A DNA stretch of 64,000 bases, from contig NZ_JAGGJV010000006.1 of the NCBI RefSeq assembly GCF_017873135.1, positions 186,001 through 250,000 of the forward strand. The letters are read 5' to 3'. Position 1 is the stretch's first letter, and the number at the start of each line of letters is the position of its first letter. The notes beneath the pieces were generated by a model. It searched no databases. It had not been told where the DNA came from and saw only the letters and a program-made list of their open reading frames with translations. Made by a program: the position numbers and the translations under genes. Below, one piece after another: positions 1 through 8,431 of this stretch. The DNA comes from Rhizobium herbae. Lineage in GTDB: Bacteria > Pseudomonadota > Alphaproteobacteria > Rhizobiales > Rhizobiaceae.

Positions 1-1332
1 GGCCATCAGACCGAAGACCACGCCGCCGATGATGACGTTGTGGAAATGGGCGATGAGAAACAGCGAATTGTGCAGCACGAAGTCCGCCGGAGGCACGGCG
101 AGCAGAACGCCGGTCATGCCGCCGATGACGAAGGTGACCATGAAGCCGATCGTCCACAGCATCGGCACTTCATAGCGGATGCGGCCGCGATACATGGTGA
201 AGAGCCAGTTGAACATCTTCGCCCCGGTCGGGATCGAGATGATCATCGTGGTGATGCCGAAGAACGCATTGACGCTGGCACCAGATCCCATGGTGAAGAA
301 GTGATGCAACCAGACGATATAGGAAAGAATAGTGATGACGACCGTCGCATAGACCATCGAGGCGTAGCCGAACAGGCGCTTACCGCAGAAGGTCGCAACC
401 ACTTCGGAGAAGATGCCGAAGGCCGGAAGCACGAGGATGTAGACTTCCGGGTGGCCCCAGATCCAGATCAGGTTCACATACATCATCGGGTTGCCACCGA
501 GATCATTGGTGAAGAAGTTGGTGCCCGCATACCGGTCGAGCGAGAGAAGCGCGAGGGTTGCGGTCAGAACCGGGAAGGTCGCGACGATCAGCACGTTGGT
601 GCAGAGCGACGTCCAGGTGAAGACGGGCATCTTCATCATGGTCATGCCCGGTGCGCGCATCTTGACGATGGTGGCGATCAGGTTGATGCCCGACAGCGTC
701 GTGCCGATGCCGGCCACCTGTAGGCCCCAGATGTAATAATCCACCCCGACGCCGGGACTGTAATCGGCGCCCGACAGCGGCGGATAGGCAAGCCAGCCGG
801 TGCGCGCGAATTCGCCGACGAACAGCGACATCATGATGATGACGGCGCCCGCCGTGGTCATCCAGAAGGAGAAGTTGTTGAGGAACGGGAAGGAAACGTC
901 GCGCGCGCCGATCTGCAGCGGCACGACGAAGTTCATCAGTCCGGTCACGAAGGGCATCGCCATGAAGAAGATCATGATCACGCCATGCGCGGTGAACACC
1001 TGATCGTAGTGGTGGGGCGGCAGGTAGCCTTCGGAGCCATTGAAGGCAATGGCCTGCTGGATGCGCATCATGATCGCGTCGGAAAAGCCGCGCACCAGCA
1101 TGACGAGCGCAAGGATGACATACATGATGCCGATCTTCTTGTGGTCGACGCTGGTGAACCATTCGCTCCAGAGATAGGCCCAGAGCCGGTAATAGGTCAG
1201 CGCAATGACAAGTGCCAGGCCGCCAAGGGCAACGGCCGCGAAAGTCGCGACGAGGATGGGCTCGTGATAGGGGATGGCCTCAAGGGTCAACCGACCGAAG
1301 ACGAACTTCTGCAGGTCAAGATTGGAAAACAT
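1..1332 (-). CDS. cyoB: Cytochrome o ubiquinol oxidase subunit I (CyoB), partial
   Basis: Catalytic haem-copper subunit of cytochrome bo3 quinol oxidase in the inner membrane, which oxidises ubiquinol, reduces O2 to water and pumps protons. The gene starts at 1332 ([10 protein letters not shown]) and runs off the left edge, leaving about 443 of the usual 660-odd residues. Visible diagnostic motifs are [13 protein letters not shown] in an early helix, the CuB His-Tyr motif [15 protein letters not shown], the double histidine in [10 protein letters not shown], and the haem-ligand region FLIAHFHN near the edge. It lies 45 bp downstream of cyoA in the same direction, so cyoC and cyoD are expected beyond the edge. 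The missing C-terminus is only a window effect. Confidence 0.97.
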   Translation of the reverse strand, partial: MFSNLDLQKFVFGRLTLEAIPYHEPILVATFAAVALGGLALVIALTYYRLWAYLWSEWFTSVDHKKIGIMYVILALVMLVRGFSDAIMMRIQQAIAFNGSEGYLPPHHYDQVFTAHGVIMIFFMAMPFVTGLMNFVVPLQIGARDVSFPFLNNFSFWMTTAGAVIIMMSLFVGEFARTGWLAYPPLSGADYSPGVGVDYYIWGLQVAGIGTTLSGINLIATIVKMRAPGMTMMKMPVFTWTSLCTNVLIVATFPVLTATLALLSLDRYAGTNFFTNDLGGNPMMYVNLIWIWGHPEVYILVLPAFGIFSEVVATFCGKRLFGYASMVYATVVITILSYIVWLHHFFTMGSGASVNAFFGITTMIISIPTGAKMFNWLFTMYRGRIRYEVPMLWTIGFMVTFVIGGMTGVLLAVPPADFVLHNSLFLIAHFHNVIIGGVVFGLMA

Positions 1333-1377
1333 GGAAGTACCCGTTCATCGATGTCTTAACGGCGTAAAGCGCCAGGT

Positions 1378-2553
1378 TCAGTTGTTGAGTTGCGCGGGCG
1401 CCGGATCGCCGCTGCCATGGTCCATGCTGGGCATGGAATGGCCGTCGTGCATGTCCATGCCATTCATGTCGCCGTCCGCCGGTGCCGCGCCGCCGTCTTC
1501 GGTACCGTTGGGCTTCTCGTCGCTGCGGGCCGGAGTCCCCGTTGCCGGGAAGGTCGCGCCAGGCGCCGCTTCGCCGTCGCCAGCGTGACGGTTGTCATAT
1601 TCGAGCTTCTGGCGATTTTCCGCACTCTCCTTGCCGCCGCCGCCCATCATGTCGATATGCATCATCTCGCTCATGCACATCTTGCCGGGCGTGGCGCAGA
1701 GGTTGAGGATCGCGTCGTAGAGGCCGGTTTCGGCCGAAGCGTAATAGCGCACCGGCTCCTTCTCGCTCGGCTTTTCGAGCTTCAGGTAGGCATCGCGATT
1801 GAGCGCGGTTCCTTGCGACTTCACGCGGCCGACCCATTTGTCGAAACCCTGTTGGGTCAAACCGTGGAATTTGAAGCGCATGTGGGAGAAGCCGTCGCCG
1901 CTGTAATTGGCGGAGAAGCCGTCAAAGACGCCTTCCTTGTTGATCACCGCATGCAGCCTCGTCTGCATGCCGGGCATGGCGTAGATCTGTCCGGCGAGAG
2001 CGGGGATGTAGAAGGAATTCATCATGGATGACGAGGTGATCTTGAAATTGATCGGCACATCCACCGGAGCGGCCAGTTCGTTGACGGTGGCAATGCCGAG
2101 ATCCGGATAGAAGAACAGCCATTTCCAGTCGAGCGCGACCACTTCCACTGTCAGGGGGTTGGTATCTGCCGGAACGGTTCGTTCCGCATCGAGCCGGTCG
2201 AGCGGCCGGTAGGGGTCGAGCTTGTGGGTGCTGATCCAGGTAACCGCGCCAAGCGCGATGATGATCGCAAGCGGTGCCGACCAGATGACGATTTCGAGCC
2301 GTGTCGAATGATGCCAGTCGGGGTCGTATGTCGCCGTCGTGTTCGAACGGCGGTACCGCCAGGCAAACAGCAGCGTCAGGAAAAGCACCGGAACGATGAT
2401 CAAAAGCATCAGCACCGTCGATACGATGATCAGATCGCGTTGCTGGTTGGCGATATCGCCCGAGGGTGACATGACGACCATGTTGCAGCCCGCCAGCGAA
2501 AGCATCGGCAGCAGGAGGGAGAAAAGGCGGGAAAACCTTGCCAGCTTTTGCAC
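1378..2553 (-). CDS. cyoA: Cytochrome o ubiquinol oxidase subunit II (CyoA), lipoprotein with Met/His-rich tail
   Basis: Subunit II of cytochrome bo3 quinol oxidase (391 aa). The N-terminus is a lipoprotein signal with lipobox LSLAGC (lipidated Cys about residue 23). Two membrane helices follow (about 40-65 and 85-107), then a periplasmic cupredoxin domain. The last 60 or so residues are a low-complexity extension not present in the shorter E. coli protein (about 315 aa). It is rich in Gly, Asp, Met and His (DMNGMDMHDGHSMPSMDH) and looks like a copper- or metal-binding tail. The gene is first in the cyo operon, ahead of cyoB, and diverges from the MFS gene across a 369-bp control region. Confidence 0.96.
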   Translation of the reverse strand: MQKLARFSRLFSLLLPMLSLAGCNMVVMSPSGDIANQQRDLIIVSTVLMLLIIVPVLFLTLLFAWRYRRSNTTATYDPDWHHSTRLEIVIWSAPLAIIIALGAVTWISTHKLDPYRPLDRLDAERTVPADTNPLTVEVVALDWKWLFFYPDLGIATVNELAAPVDVPINFKITSSSMMNSFYIPALAGQIYAMPGMQTRLHAVINKEGVFDGFSANYSGDGFSHMRFKFHGLTQQGFDKWVGRVKSQGTALNRDAYLKLEKPSEKEPVRYYASAETGLYDAILNLCATPGKMCMSEMMHIDMMGGGGKESAENRQKLEYDNRHAGDGEAAPGATFPATGTPARSDEKPNGTEDGGAAPADGDMNGMDMHDGHSMPSMDHGSGDPAPAQLNN

Positions 2554-2922
2554 GTCTCTACGCTCTTGTTTGTTTCATTGACCTTCGGACTAAGACACTG
2601 GACGTGACAGCGATATGAGGTGTTTGGTCGCAGTGCAGCAAATTCGTTGCGGTGCAGTATAATGTCGCAAGGCACCTGATTGAAATCATGAGTAGTTTTA
2701 GAAGGATTTGGTCTCGGCCATACCGTTGAAAAAATCATCTAATGCCGGGGACGCGATCTTCCAGGGTCGTCGGGCATTAAACGGCTGTCCCGCTGATCAT
2801 TTCAAGCGCCGATTTGATGCCATGTGACAATTTATTCCTTCATCGGCTCTTGATAAGCCGGTGAAGTTGATCAACATCGTTCAGAGGCTTTATTCGAAAT
2901 GGTCTCAATGACGGAGGCATCC
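2554..2922. promoter_or_regulatory. Divergent control region between cyoA and the MFS gene
   Basis: A 369-bp AT-richer gap with no convincing gene. Two near-identical direct repeats GCAGTGCAGCA (2630-2640) and GCGGTGCAGTA (2650-2660) are 20 bp apart, two helical turns. The second overlaps a possible cyoA -10 (TATACT on the minus strand, 2656-2661), with a weak TTCAAT 17 bp upstream. TTGCG and CGCAA arms (2647-2651 and 2666-2670) bracket the same -10. A perfect 10-bp palindrome GTTGATCAAC (2866-2875) lies about 50 bp before the MFS start. These are candidate operator sites only; no regulator is identified. Confidence 0.4.
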
Positions 2923-4272
2923 ATGAACATCGCAACCGAATATGGACCATCATCGTCCTCGCTGGAGCGCGATGCCCGCCAGATTCACGACGACAAGCCG
3001 GCATCCGCCGGAGACATTGCCATCGGTGTGATCATCGGCCGGATGTCCGAGTTCTTCGACTTCTTCGTCTATGGTCTCGCCTCGGTGCTGGTGTTCCCGC
3101 AACTGGTGTTTCCGTTCGCACCGGACCGTCTGACGGGAACGATCTATTCCTTCGCGATCTTTTCCCTTGCCTTCATTGCCCGGCCGGTGGGTTCGATCGT
3201 GTTCATGACCATCGACCGCTGGTATGGCCGCGGTACGAAGTTGACCATCGCCCTCTTTCTGCTCGGTGGCTCGACGGCCTCGATCGCTTTTCTGCCGGGA
3301 TATAACCAGATCGGCTACTGGTCGATCGCGCTGTTGGCGCTCTTTCGCCTCGGACAGGGTTTTGCACTGGGCGGCGCCTGGGACGGGCTGGCGTCACTGC
3401 TGGCGCTGAATGCGCCGCAGAACAAGCGCGGCTGGTACGCGATGATCCCGCAGCTCGGCGCACCGATCGGCTTTGCACTTGCCAGCACCCTGTTCGGCTT
3501 TTTTGTCGCCAATCTCTCGACCACCGATTTCCTGAGCTGGGGGTGGCGCTATCCGTTCTTCGTTGCCTTCGCGATCAATGTCGTCGCCCTGTTTGCCCGC
3601 CTGCGCCTGGTCATGACCAAGGAATTCGGCACTCTGCTGGAACAACACGAACTTCAGGCCAAGCCGATTACAGAGGTCATCCGGTTTCACGGCCGCGATA
3701 TCATCATCGGCGCTTTCGTGCCGCTGGCGAGCTTTGCGATGTTCCATCTCGTGACGATCTTCCCGCTCGGCTGGATGACCCTGTTCGGCGATCAGTCCGT
3801 CGGCGCGTTCATGGTCGTGCAGGTTGCAGGTGCCGCCGTCGGCATCGTCTCGATCATCATTTCCGGTTTGATCGCCGACAGGATCGGCCGCCGCAAACAG
3901 CTGATGGTCTGTGCCATCATCATCGCTGTCTTTAGCTTCATCGCGCCGTGGCTGATCGGTGCCGGATCGACCGGGGTGGATGCTTTCGTCATCATCGGTT
4001 TCGGCGTGCTTGGCCTGTCCTTCGGGCAGGCGTCCGGTGTCGTCTCCTCCCGCTTCGGCCAAGGATATCGTTATACCGGTGCGGCGTTGACGTCCGATCT
4101 GTCATGGCTCGTCGGCGCAGGCTTCGCACCGCTGGTCGCCTTGACGCTCTCCAGCAAATTCGGCCTGCCCTTTGTCGGCTACTACCTGCTCTCCGGCGCG
4201 ATCTGCACCATCATCGCGCTCAGCTTCAGCAAGGCACTCGAAGTTCAGGACAATTCGCGAAACGGACAGTAA
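2923..4272 (+). CDS. MFS transporter, metabolite:H+ symporter type
   Basis: Twelve-helix inner-membrane carrier of the major facilitator superfamily, most like the metabolite:H+ symporter/sugar-porter branch that carries organic acids or related small metabolites. The loop between helices 8 and 9 has the MFS signature (LIADRIGRRKQL), and the 2-3 loop has a variant (DRWYGRGTK). The reading frame opens at 2899, but the third in-frame ATG at 2923 (MNIATEYGP) has GGAGG five bases upstream and is preferred, giving 449 aa. It is a single gene divergent from cyoA with no catabolic partner beside it, so the substrate cannot be assigned. Confidence 0.85.
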   Translation: MNIATEYGPSSSSLERDARQIHDDKPASAGDIAIGVIIGRMSEFFDFFVYGLASVLVFPQLVFPFAPDRLTGTIYSFAIFSLAFIARPVGSIVFMTIDRWYGRGTKLTIALFLLGGSTASIAFLPGYNQIGYWSIALLALFRLGQGFALGGAWDGLASLLALNAPQNKRGWYAMIPQLGAPIGFALASTLFGFFVANLSTTDFLSWGWRYPFFVAFAINVVALFARLRLVMTKEFGTLLEQHELQAKPITEVIRFHGRDIIIGAFVPLASFAMFHLVTIFPLGWMTLFGDQSVGAFMVVQVAGAAVGIVSIIISGLIADRIGRRKQLMVCAIIIAVFSFIAPWLIGAGSTGVDAFVIIGFGVLGLSFGQASGVVSSRFGQGYRYTGAALTSDLSWLVGAGFAPLVALTLSSKFGLPFVGYYLLSGAICTIIALSFSKALEVQDNSRNGQ

Positions 4273-4424
4273 TTCTCGCGGATCATCGCTCAGGGAAAGA
4301 GCGACAATCTTGTTCGGATGGACCACCCTTGAGCCGGCTGATCGGCCTCGGCTTGACTGCGGGCATCGTGCCGTCGCGGCTGCAGGCGTTATAGGCTGTT
4401 GTGTTTGCGAGACCGGCTGTGCGG

Positions 4425-4434
4425 TTGACGTCAA
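4425..4434. promoter_or_regulatory. Palindrome TTGACGTCAA upstream of the DUF1403 gene
   Basis: Perfect 10-bp palindrome 41 bp before the ATG at 4476. It is followed by GC-rich near-repeats GTCGCGCAAA and CCGCGCATTTT (about 4440-4460). It also contains a TTGACG -35-like hexamer, but no well-spaced -10 is evident. It is a possible operator for the two-gene DUF1403/ScpB-like unit. The 203-bp gap 4273-4475 holds nothing else recognisable. Confidence 0.3.
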
Positions 4435-4475
4435 ATTTTGTCGCGCAAACCGCGCATTTTCGCTATTGTTGTTGT

Positions 4476-5441
4476 ATGGATTCGAAGCGCTTGCCCACCA
4501 CCATTGCTGCCTATCGCCCGCCGCTCGTGCCGGCATGGGCGGCGGCGCACGGGACGGCGATCAGCGCTGTCGAAGCCGCGTTCCTGGCCGGTGGCGCATT
4601 GAATTCGCTGGATGCTATCGTCCGGGCCGCGCCGGAATGGATCGGCGTGTGGCGGCAGCGGCAGGCACTGAAATGTGCCGTCTCCGCCGTGCAGTTTGCC
4701 GGTCGCGGCGAGGACGAAGCGGCTTTGCGCGACGCCTTTGTGCTGCGTAAACCCGGCGACGAGACGGGGCCGGCCGGTGCCATTTATATGGCGTGGAGCC
4801 GCCTGGCATCCTGTCCGGCTTCGCCTGCGGCGACCATTGATGCCAAAAGCCTGCGTGCGGTCGCCGATCTCCTTGGTTTGCGGTGGAGCGGCGAGCTTGC
4901 GAGTGTCCCGGGCGTAATCGACGATATCATGCGATCGGGAAAGGCGGGCCCATTTGCTGCCGCATCGATCGCAACCAGCGTCTGTGCTCTGCGTCCGGAC
5001 GCAGAAACTCTGGCCTGGTGGCTGGCCGACTGGATGCTGGCGCAAGCGATGCGCTGGGAGTGCCCCGTGCCGCTGTTGATGGCACAACGTTATTCCGCTG
5101 CGTTTCGCACCGCCGGGGGCCGGGGACGTGTCCGGCCGGAGGAGCCGGCGTTTGAACGGGCGGTGTGCGTGGCGTTGGCGCTGGGCGCGGCCGAGGGCTG
5201 CCGGCTGGCAACGGAGATTGCCCGGCGTGCCGACCGTCTGGCGGCCGTAACACCGAAGCTTCGAGCAAAGGGGGCAGGCGACGCAATCCGGCTGCTGCTC
5301 GGGGAGGATGCCGTCTCCGGTACGCTGCAGACGCCAAAACTCTCGCGGTTTGCATCACGCCGGCTGTTCGAGCGGCTGATCGAACTCGACGCGGTGCGTG
5401 AGCTGTCTGGTCGCTCAGCCTTCCGGATTTATGGACTTTAG
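4476..5441 (+). CDS. DUF1403 family protein
   Basis: Protein of 321 aa recognised as DUF1403, an alphaproteobacterial (mostly rhizobial) family of unknown function. It is predicted soluble and almost all helical and Ala/Leu/Arg-rich, with no signal peptide and no catalytic motif that I can see. The frame is open from 4401, but the ATG at 4476 (MDSKRLPTTIAAYRPP) is the natural start. The stop is 2 bp before the start of the ScpB-like gene, so the pair is almost certainly co-translated. This linkage recurs in rhizobia as far as I know and suggests a chromosome- or plasmid-structure role, but that is inference. Confidence 0.8.
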   Translation: MDSKRLPTTIAAYRPPLVPAWAAAHGTAISAVEAAFLAGGALNSLDAIVRAAPEWIGVWRQRQALKCAVSAVQFAGRGEDEAALRDAFVLRKPGDETGPAGAIYMAWSRLASCPASPAATIDAKSLRAVADLLGLRWSGELASVPGVIDDIMRSGKAGPFAAASIATSVCALRPDAETLAWWLADWMLAQAMRWECPVPLLMAQRYSAAFRTAGGRGRVRPEEPAFERAVCVALALGAAEGCRLATEIARRADRLAAVTPKLRAKGAGDAIRLLLGEDAVSGTLQTPKLSRFASRRLFERLIELDAVRELSGRSAFRIYGL

Positions 5442-5443
5442 CG

Positions 5444-6100
5444 ATGGCGAGGCGGCTACCGAAGCAATCGACCCCGATCGACACCGAACTGGCGCACCTG
5501 CCGCCGGATCTGCGTTGGCGCGAATGGATGAGCCGGGTCGAGGCCGTAATCTTTGCTTCCGCGGAACCTGTCAGCCGGGAAACACTTGCCCGCGTCGTCG
5601 GCCGTGATTGCAGCATCGATCTGCTGATCGACGATCTGCGCGAGGACTTGCGCGGCCGCCCCTATGAGCTGGTGGCGGTCGCCGGCGGTTGGCTGCATCG
5701 CACGAAGCCGGCCTATGCCGACATCATTCGAGCGTCCGGCGCACCGACAGAGCCGCCGGCTGATCTGTCTCCTTATGAAGCGACCGTGCTGATGGCGATC
5801 GGGTATTTCCAGCCGGTAACCCGCAGCGAGCTATCGAAGATTTTCGGCAAGGAGGTCAGCCGCGACACGATCGCATCCCTGCGGCAGGCTGCTTTTCTTG
5901 CGTCCGGCCCGCGCAGCCCGACACCCGGCGCTCCCTATACATATGTCACAGCACCCGCATTTCTGTCCGCCTTCGGATTCGATACTCTGCGAGATCTGCC
6001 CGATATCGAGATGCTTGAGGATGCAGGCCTCCTCAGCAGGCACCAGATATCGGCGGATGCGATGAGCCTTGCGGCTGATGACGAGAATGAAGATGAATGA
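5444..6100 (+). CDS. ScpB-like protein (SMC-ScpAB accessory paralogue)
   Basis: Protein of 218 aa related to ScpB, the winged-helix partner of the ScpA kleisin in bacterial condensin. The N-terminal winged helix is visible (EAVIFASAEPVSRETLARVVG, about residues 33-53). A second such unit, LSPYEATVLMAIGYFQPVTR, lies at about 107-126. No scpA or smc gene is nearby and the partner is DUF1403, so this looks like a paralogue rather than the housekeeping ScpB. It begins 2 bp after the DUF1403 stop. The acidic end (DDENEDE) resembles ScpB tails. It may act in condensation or segregation of an accessory replicon. Confidence 0.8.
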   Translation: MARRLPKQSTPIDTELAHLPPDLRWREWMSRVEAVIFASAEPVSRETLARVVGRDCSIDLLIDDLREDLRGRPYELVAVAGGWLHRTKPAYADIIRASGAPTEPPADLSPYEATVLMAIGYFQPVTRSELSKIFGKEVSRDTIASLRQAAFLASGPRSPTPGAPYTYVTAPAFLSAFGFDTLRDLPDIEMLEDAGLLSRHQISADAMSLAADDENEDE

Positions 6101-6231
6101 AGCAGATGACGCCTGCGCCCTTATCGGCGCAGGCCGCCAGTTCTCGGCCACCGATCGGTCAAATCCACGGGGCAGGCCCTGTCCGTTTGTTCGAATGGGC
6201 ACAAATCTACGAGGAACGCAGCAGAATGCTT

Positions 6232-6444
6232 CTATTGAAGGTGCCTGAGCACAATCTCGAAATCCGCCAACGGAACGTCGTCTCGGCTCCTTAATTCGTT
6301 CGAAACTGCTTTCATCGCCATTTCGATGCAATATTCAAGCGCAGATGCATCAAGTTGACGCGCACTGTCGCGAATGTGGGTTAGCATTCGTGCGATTGTG
6401 GCGAATTCTTCGGCTTCAGATGAGACGTTGATGAGGCTGTCCAT
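6232..6444 (-). CDS. Small hypothetical protein (70 aa) downstream of the YcaO-TfuA operon
   Basis: Short ORF starting MDSLINVSSEAEEF and ending FEIVLRHLQ. AGGA eight bases before the ATG at 6444 supports this start over the longer frame that opens at 6579. It is predicted helical and soluble, with one Cys and no signal peptide or membrane span. I do not recognise the family. It lies 107 bp after tfuA on the same strand and has its own promoter-like region: an exact 9-bp tandem repeat with 11-bp period (6508-6527) and a TACAAT -10. That suggests it is a target of the SARP-type regulator encoded in the operon. It could be an effector, immunity or regulatory protein of the YcaO system. Confidence 0.55.
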   Translation of the reverse strand: MDSLINVSSEAEEFATIARMLTHIRDSARQLDASALEYCIEMAMKAVSNELRSRDDVPLADFEIVLRHLQ

Positions 6445-6507
6445 TCGAAAATTCCTACACGTTTTGAAGGTTTCGAGGGCAATTGTAGACAAGATCTGGA
6501 ATAAGTG

Positions 6508-6538
6508 GCGTTGCACGAGCGTTGCACACGCCTTGATT
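6508..6538 (-). promoter_or_regulatory. Tandem GTGCAACGC repeats with 11-bp period, with a -10 box
   Basis: On the minus strand GTGCAACGC occurs twice exactly (6519-6527 and 6508-6516), start-to-start 11 bp. A degenerate third unit lies one more period upstream (6530-6538, 5 of 9 matches). Twenty bases downstream is TACAAT (a near-consensus -10), which puts the repeats at and just upstream of the -35 position. OmpR/PhoB- and SARP-type winged-helix activators bind direct repeats with 11-bp period in exactly this arrangement. The SARP-like gene at 8655-10505 is the obvious candidate binder. Confidence 0.5.
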
Positions 6539-6551
6539 GAATGCTCCAATG

Positions 6552-7226
6552 CTAGAAAGCGGGAAGGTTCAACTGCCAAGCCGGGGTCTCTTTGCTCGGA
6601 TCATCCGATGCGCGCTGCATTGCGGCCAGCAATTGCCGGGCATCCTGTCTTTTGACGTCGACCATTCCGCGGTTCAGTAAGGGCAGAAGGTCCGTGCCAA
6701 GACCGCTGTCGCAGACGATCTTTCCCCAGGTGCGCTCCTTGTAGAAGATATTTCGCGCACTGATTTCCAGTATTTCCCGTTGCGCGGACGGCACGCTGCC
6801 ATTCTCGTGCAGGGCGTCGAGTGTTGCGATGACATTCACCAGCGGCACGGTCAGCGCGGGGTATCCCAACTCTTCAGGACCGTGAAGCAAGGCAACATCG
6901 GCATCATCGATCAGCTTTCCGGTTTTGAATCCGTCGAATACCGTTCCAATGCCGATCATTCCGAAATCCTCGCATTCGGCAGCACGAAGCGCGCCCATGC
7001 TTGAGGAACCATAGATTCGTACGCCTATGGACAGTCCATAGAGTATTTCCTTATGCCAAACCGGCGGCTGATACTCAAAACCGCCATCGACCAGGCCAAT
7101 GCGGCTGTATCCCTCATCGATCGCTCTTCGGATATCGCCCTGGATCGCCGGCGGGCGAATAGTTATGTCAGCCGCACGGAGTTGCGCGGCGTCCGGCAGA
7201 CTTGGTCCGACAAAAACAACCTTCAT
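6552..7226 (-). CDS. TfuA-like protein
   Basis: Protein of 224 aa of the TfuA family, named for the trifolitoxin accessory protein. TfuA proteins pair with YcaO enzymes and are thought to supply or activate sulfur for backbone thioamidation. Family features seen are the start MKVVFVGPSL, then GDIRRAIDEGYSRIGLVDG, the conserved EILYGLSIGVRIYGSSSMGALRAAE block (written here in part: YGSSSMGALRAAE), and FDGFKTGKLIDDADVALLHG. The ATG (7224-7226) overlaps the ycaO TGA (7223-7225) as ATGA, so the two are translationally coupled. The frame opens at 7331, but that extension lies inside ycaO and is rejected. Confidence 0.9.
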   Translation of the reverse strand: MKVVFVGPSLPDAAQLRAADITIRPPAIQGDIRRAIDEGYSRIGLVDGGFEYQPPVWHKEILYGLSIGVRIYGSSSMGALRAAECEDFGMIGIGTVFDGFKTGKLIDDADVALLHGPEELGYPALTVPLVNVIATLDALHENGSVPSAQREILEISARNIFYKERTWGKIVCDSGLGTDLLPLLNRGMVDVKRQDARQLLAAMQRASDDPSKETPAWQLNLPAF

Positions 7227-8431
7227 GGCCACAAGGTCCGCGCGATAGCGCGGGCGCCGAAACGTCTGGCGCGCTTTCCATCCGGGTTTTCCAGAGCAGG
7301 GACAAGCGCTTTGATGACGGAAAAGGGCCAATCGCCGCTTGAGAGACGCAGGGCAATGGCGGATGGAATGTTTGCTTCGCTTAATTTCTCCAGCACATGC
7401 TCAATCATCGAAGCGGTCGTAGGCAGGATCGGTTGTCGATGACCCGGCATCTCTTTGGGGGCGCAGGTGAACAAGACGCGCGTTTCATCCGGCAATGATG
7501 CCCGGTATGTCTGCGCGGAGACGTCATCGCGGGCGCCGCTGATATACGTCAGCCGCGATTGCGCCGCTTCCGTTACGGCACGGAGCGCGGCGACCGAGGG
7601 CGATGGATGTGCGCCGGATCCGTTCGTCACCTCGACGTACCGCAGGGGCCTGTTGGATAAAACACCGGCAGGACCGAGAAAAGCCGTGAAGCAGGGAATG
7701 CCGATATCGGAGGTGATGTCGAACAGGCGCAGGACCAGGCCGGCTCTTTCGATGCGCGCGAGAATATCTGCCATGGCTCCGCCGCCATACAATGAGGGCT
7801 CGACACATCGCGAATGCCGGTAGTTGGCCGGTGCGACTTGCCAAAGCACGTAGGCGTCGCGTTCAATCCGCTCCAAAAGACCGTGGAGAAGCGCTTCATC
7901 ATCGCTATTGCCCGACGCCAGGCCGTCTGACGACATCCAGTAGCGATTGTCCTGCCGGGTACGATCCAGAATGACGGCCTCAAGCGGTACGAAAATCTCT
8001 TGTCCGTTCAGGAGATTTCGGCCGGCAACCCAGTCGATCGTCTCATCCGGGCGTAAATCAGATTGCCCGCCCGCAATCAGGCTGGGCAACGGATCGGCAA
8101 GCCGTCGCTGATTCGCCAATCCGCTCATCGTACCTGTGACGATGTCGATACTCGGATGCCCCGCCACAACCCGCTCCAACGCTTCCATCACGGCGGATGC
8201 CTTGGCATCAGCGTCGGTGATGCCTTTGCCTTGAGCGATGACAATCGACTTTGAGTTCGGTGTATAGGCGCACCAGACCGGTATTCCCAGATTGTCGAGA
8301 CCGGTATGGCGCGCAACCCGGGTAATGCCGAAATTTTTCAGAAGCGGCTCGACGCGGGAAAGCGTCTCAAGAGGCGTAGAGATGCGGTAGGAGCTTGCGT
8401 CTCCTACCCATGTCCTGTCATCAGCCGTCAT
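7223..8431 (-). CDS. YcaO-domain protein (ATP-dependent peptide cyclodehydratase/thioamide synthetase family)
   Basis: Protein of 402 aa with a complete YcaO domain. YcaO enzymes use ATP to activate peptide backbone amides, forming azolines, amidines or, with TfuA, thioamides. The ATP/Mg-binding region is seen in SDGLASGNSDDEALLHGLLE followed directly by RIERDAYVLW; an upstream helix with AKASAVMEALERVVA also fits. The C-terminus (ARTLWP) lacks the PxPxP ending of azoline-forming YcaOs, which fits a TfuA-partnered enzyme. The start chosen is the ATG at 8431 (MTADDRTW), which lies inside the last codons of the 72-codon ORF. It is followed by tfuA with a 4-base overlap. Confidence 0.92.
   Translation of the reverse strand: MTADDRTWVGDASSYRISTPLETLSRVEPLLKNFGITRVARHTGLDNLGIPVWCAYTPNSKSIVIAQGKGITDADAKASAVMEALERVVAGHPSIDIVTGTMSGLANQRRLADPLPSLIAGGQSDLRPDETIDWVAGRNLLNGQEIFVPLEAVILDRTRQDNRYWMSSDGLASGNSDDEALLHGLLERIERDAYVLWQVAPANYRHSRCVEPSLYGGGAMADILARIERAGLVLRLFDITSDIGIPCFTAFLGPAGVLSNRPLRYVEVTNGSGAHPSPSVAALRAVTEAAQSRLTYISGARDDVSAQTYRASLPDETRVLFTCAPKEMPGHRQPILPTTASMIEHVLEKLSEANIPSAIALRLSSGDWPFSVIKALVPALENPDGKRARRFGARAIARTLWP

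Noticed and set aside
4102-4536. 144-codon minus-strand frame spanning the MFS 3' end and the DUF1403 start
   Set aside because: Antisense to two supported genes with no protein features.
6097-6294. 65-codon plus-strand ORF overlapping the ScpB-like stop
   Set aside because: No Shine-Dalgarno, no recognisable features, and it overlaps the better-supported 70-aa gene on the other strand.
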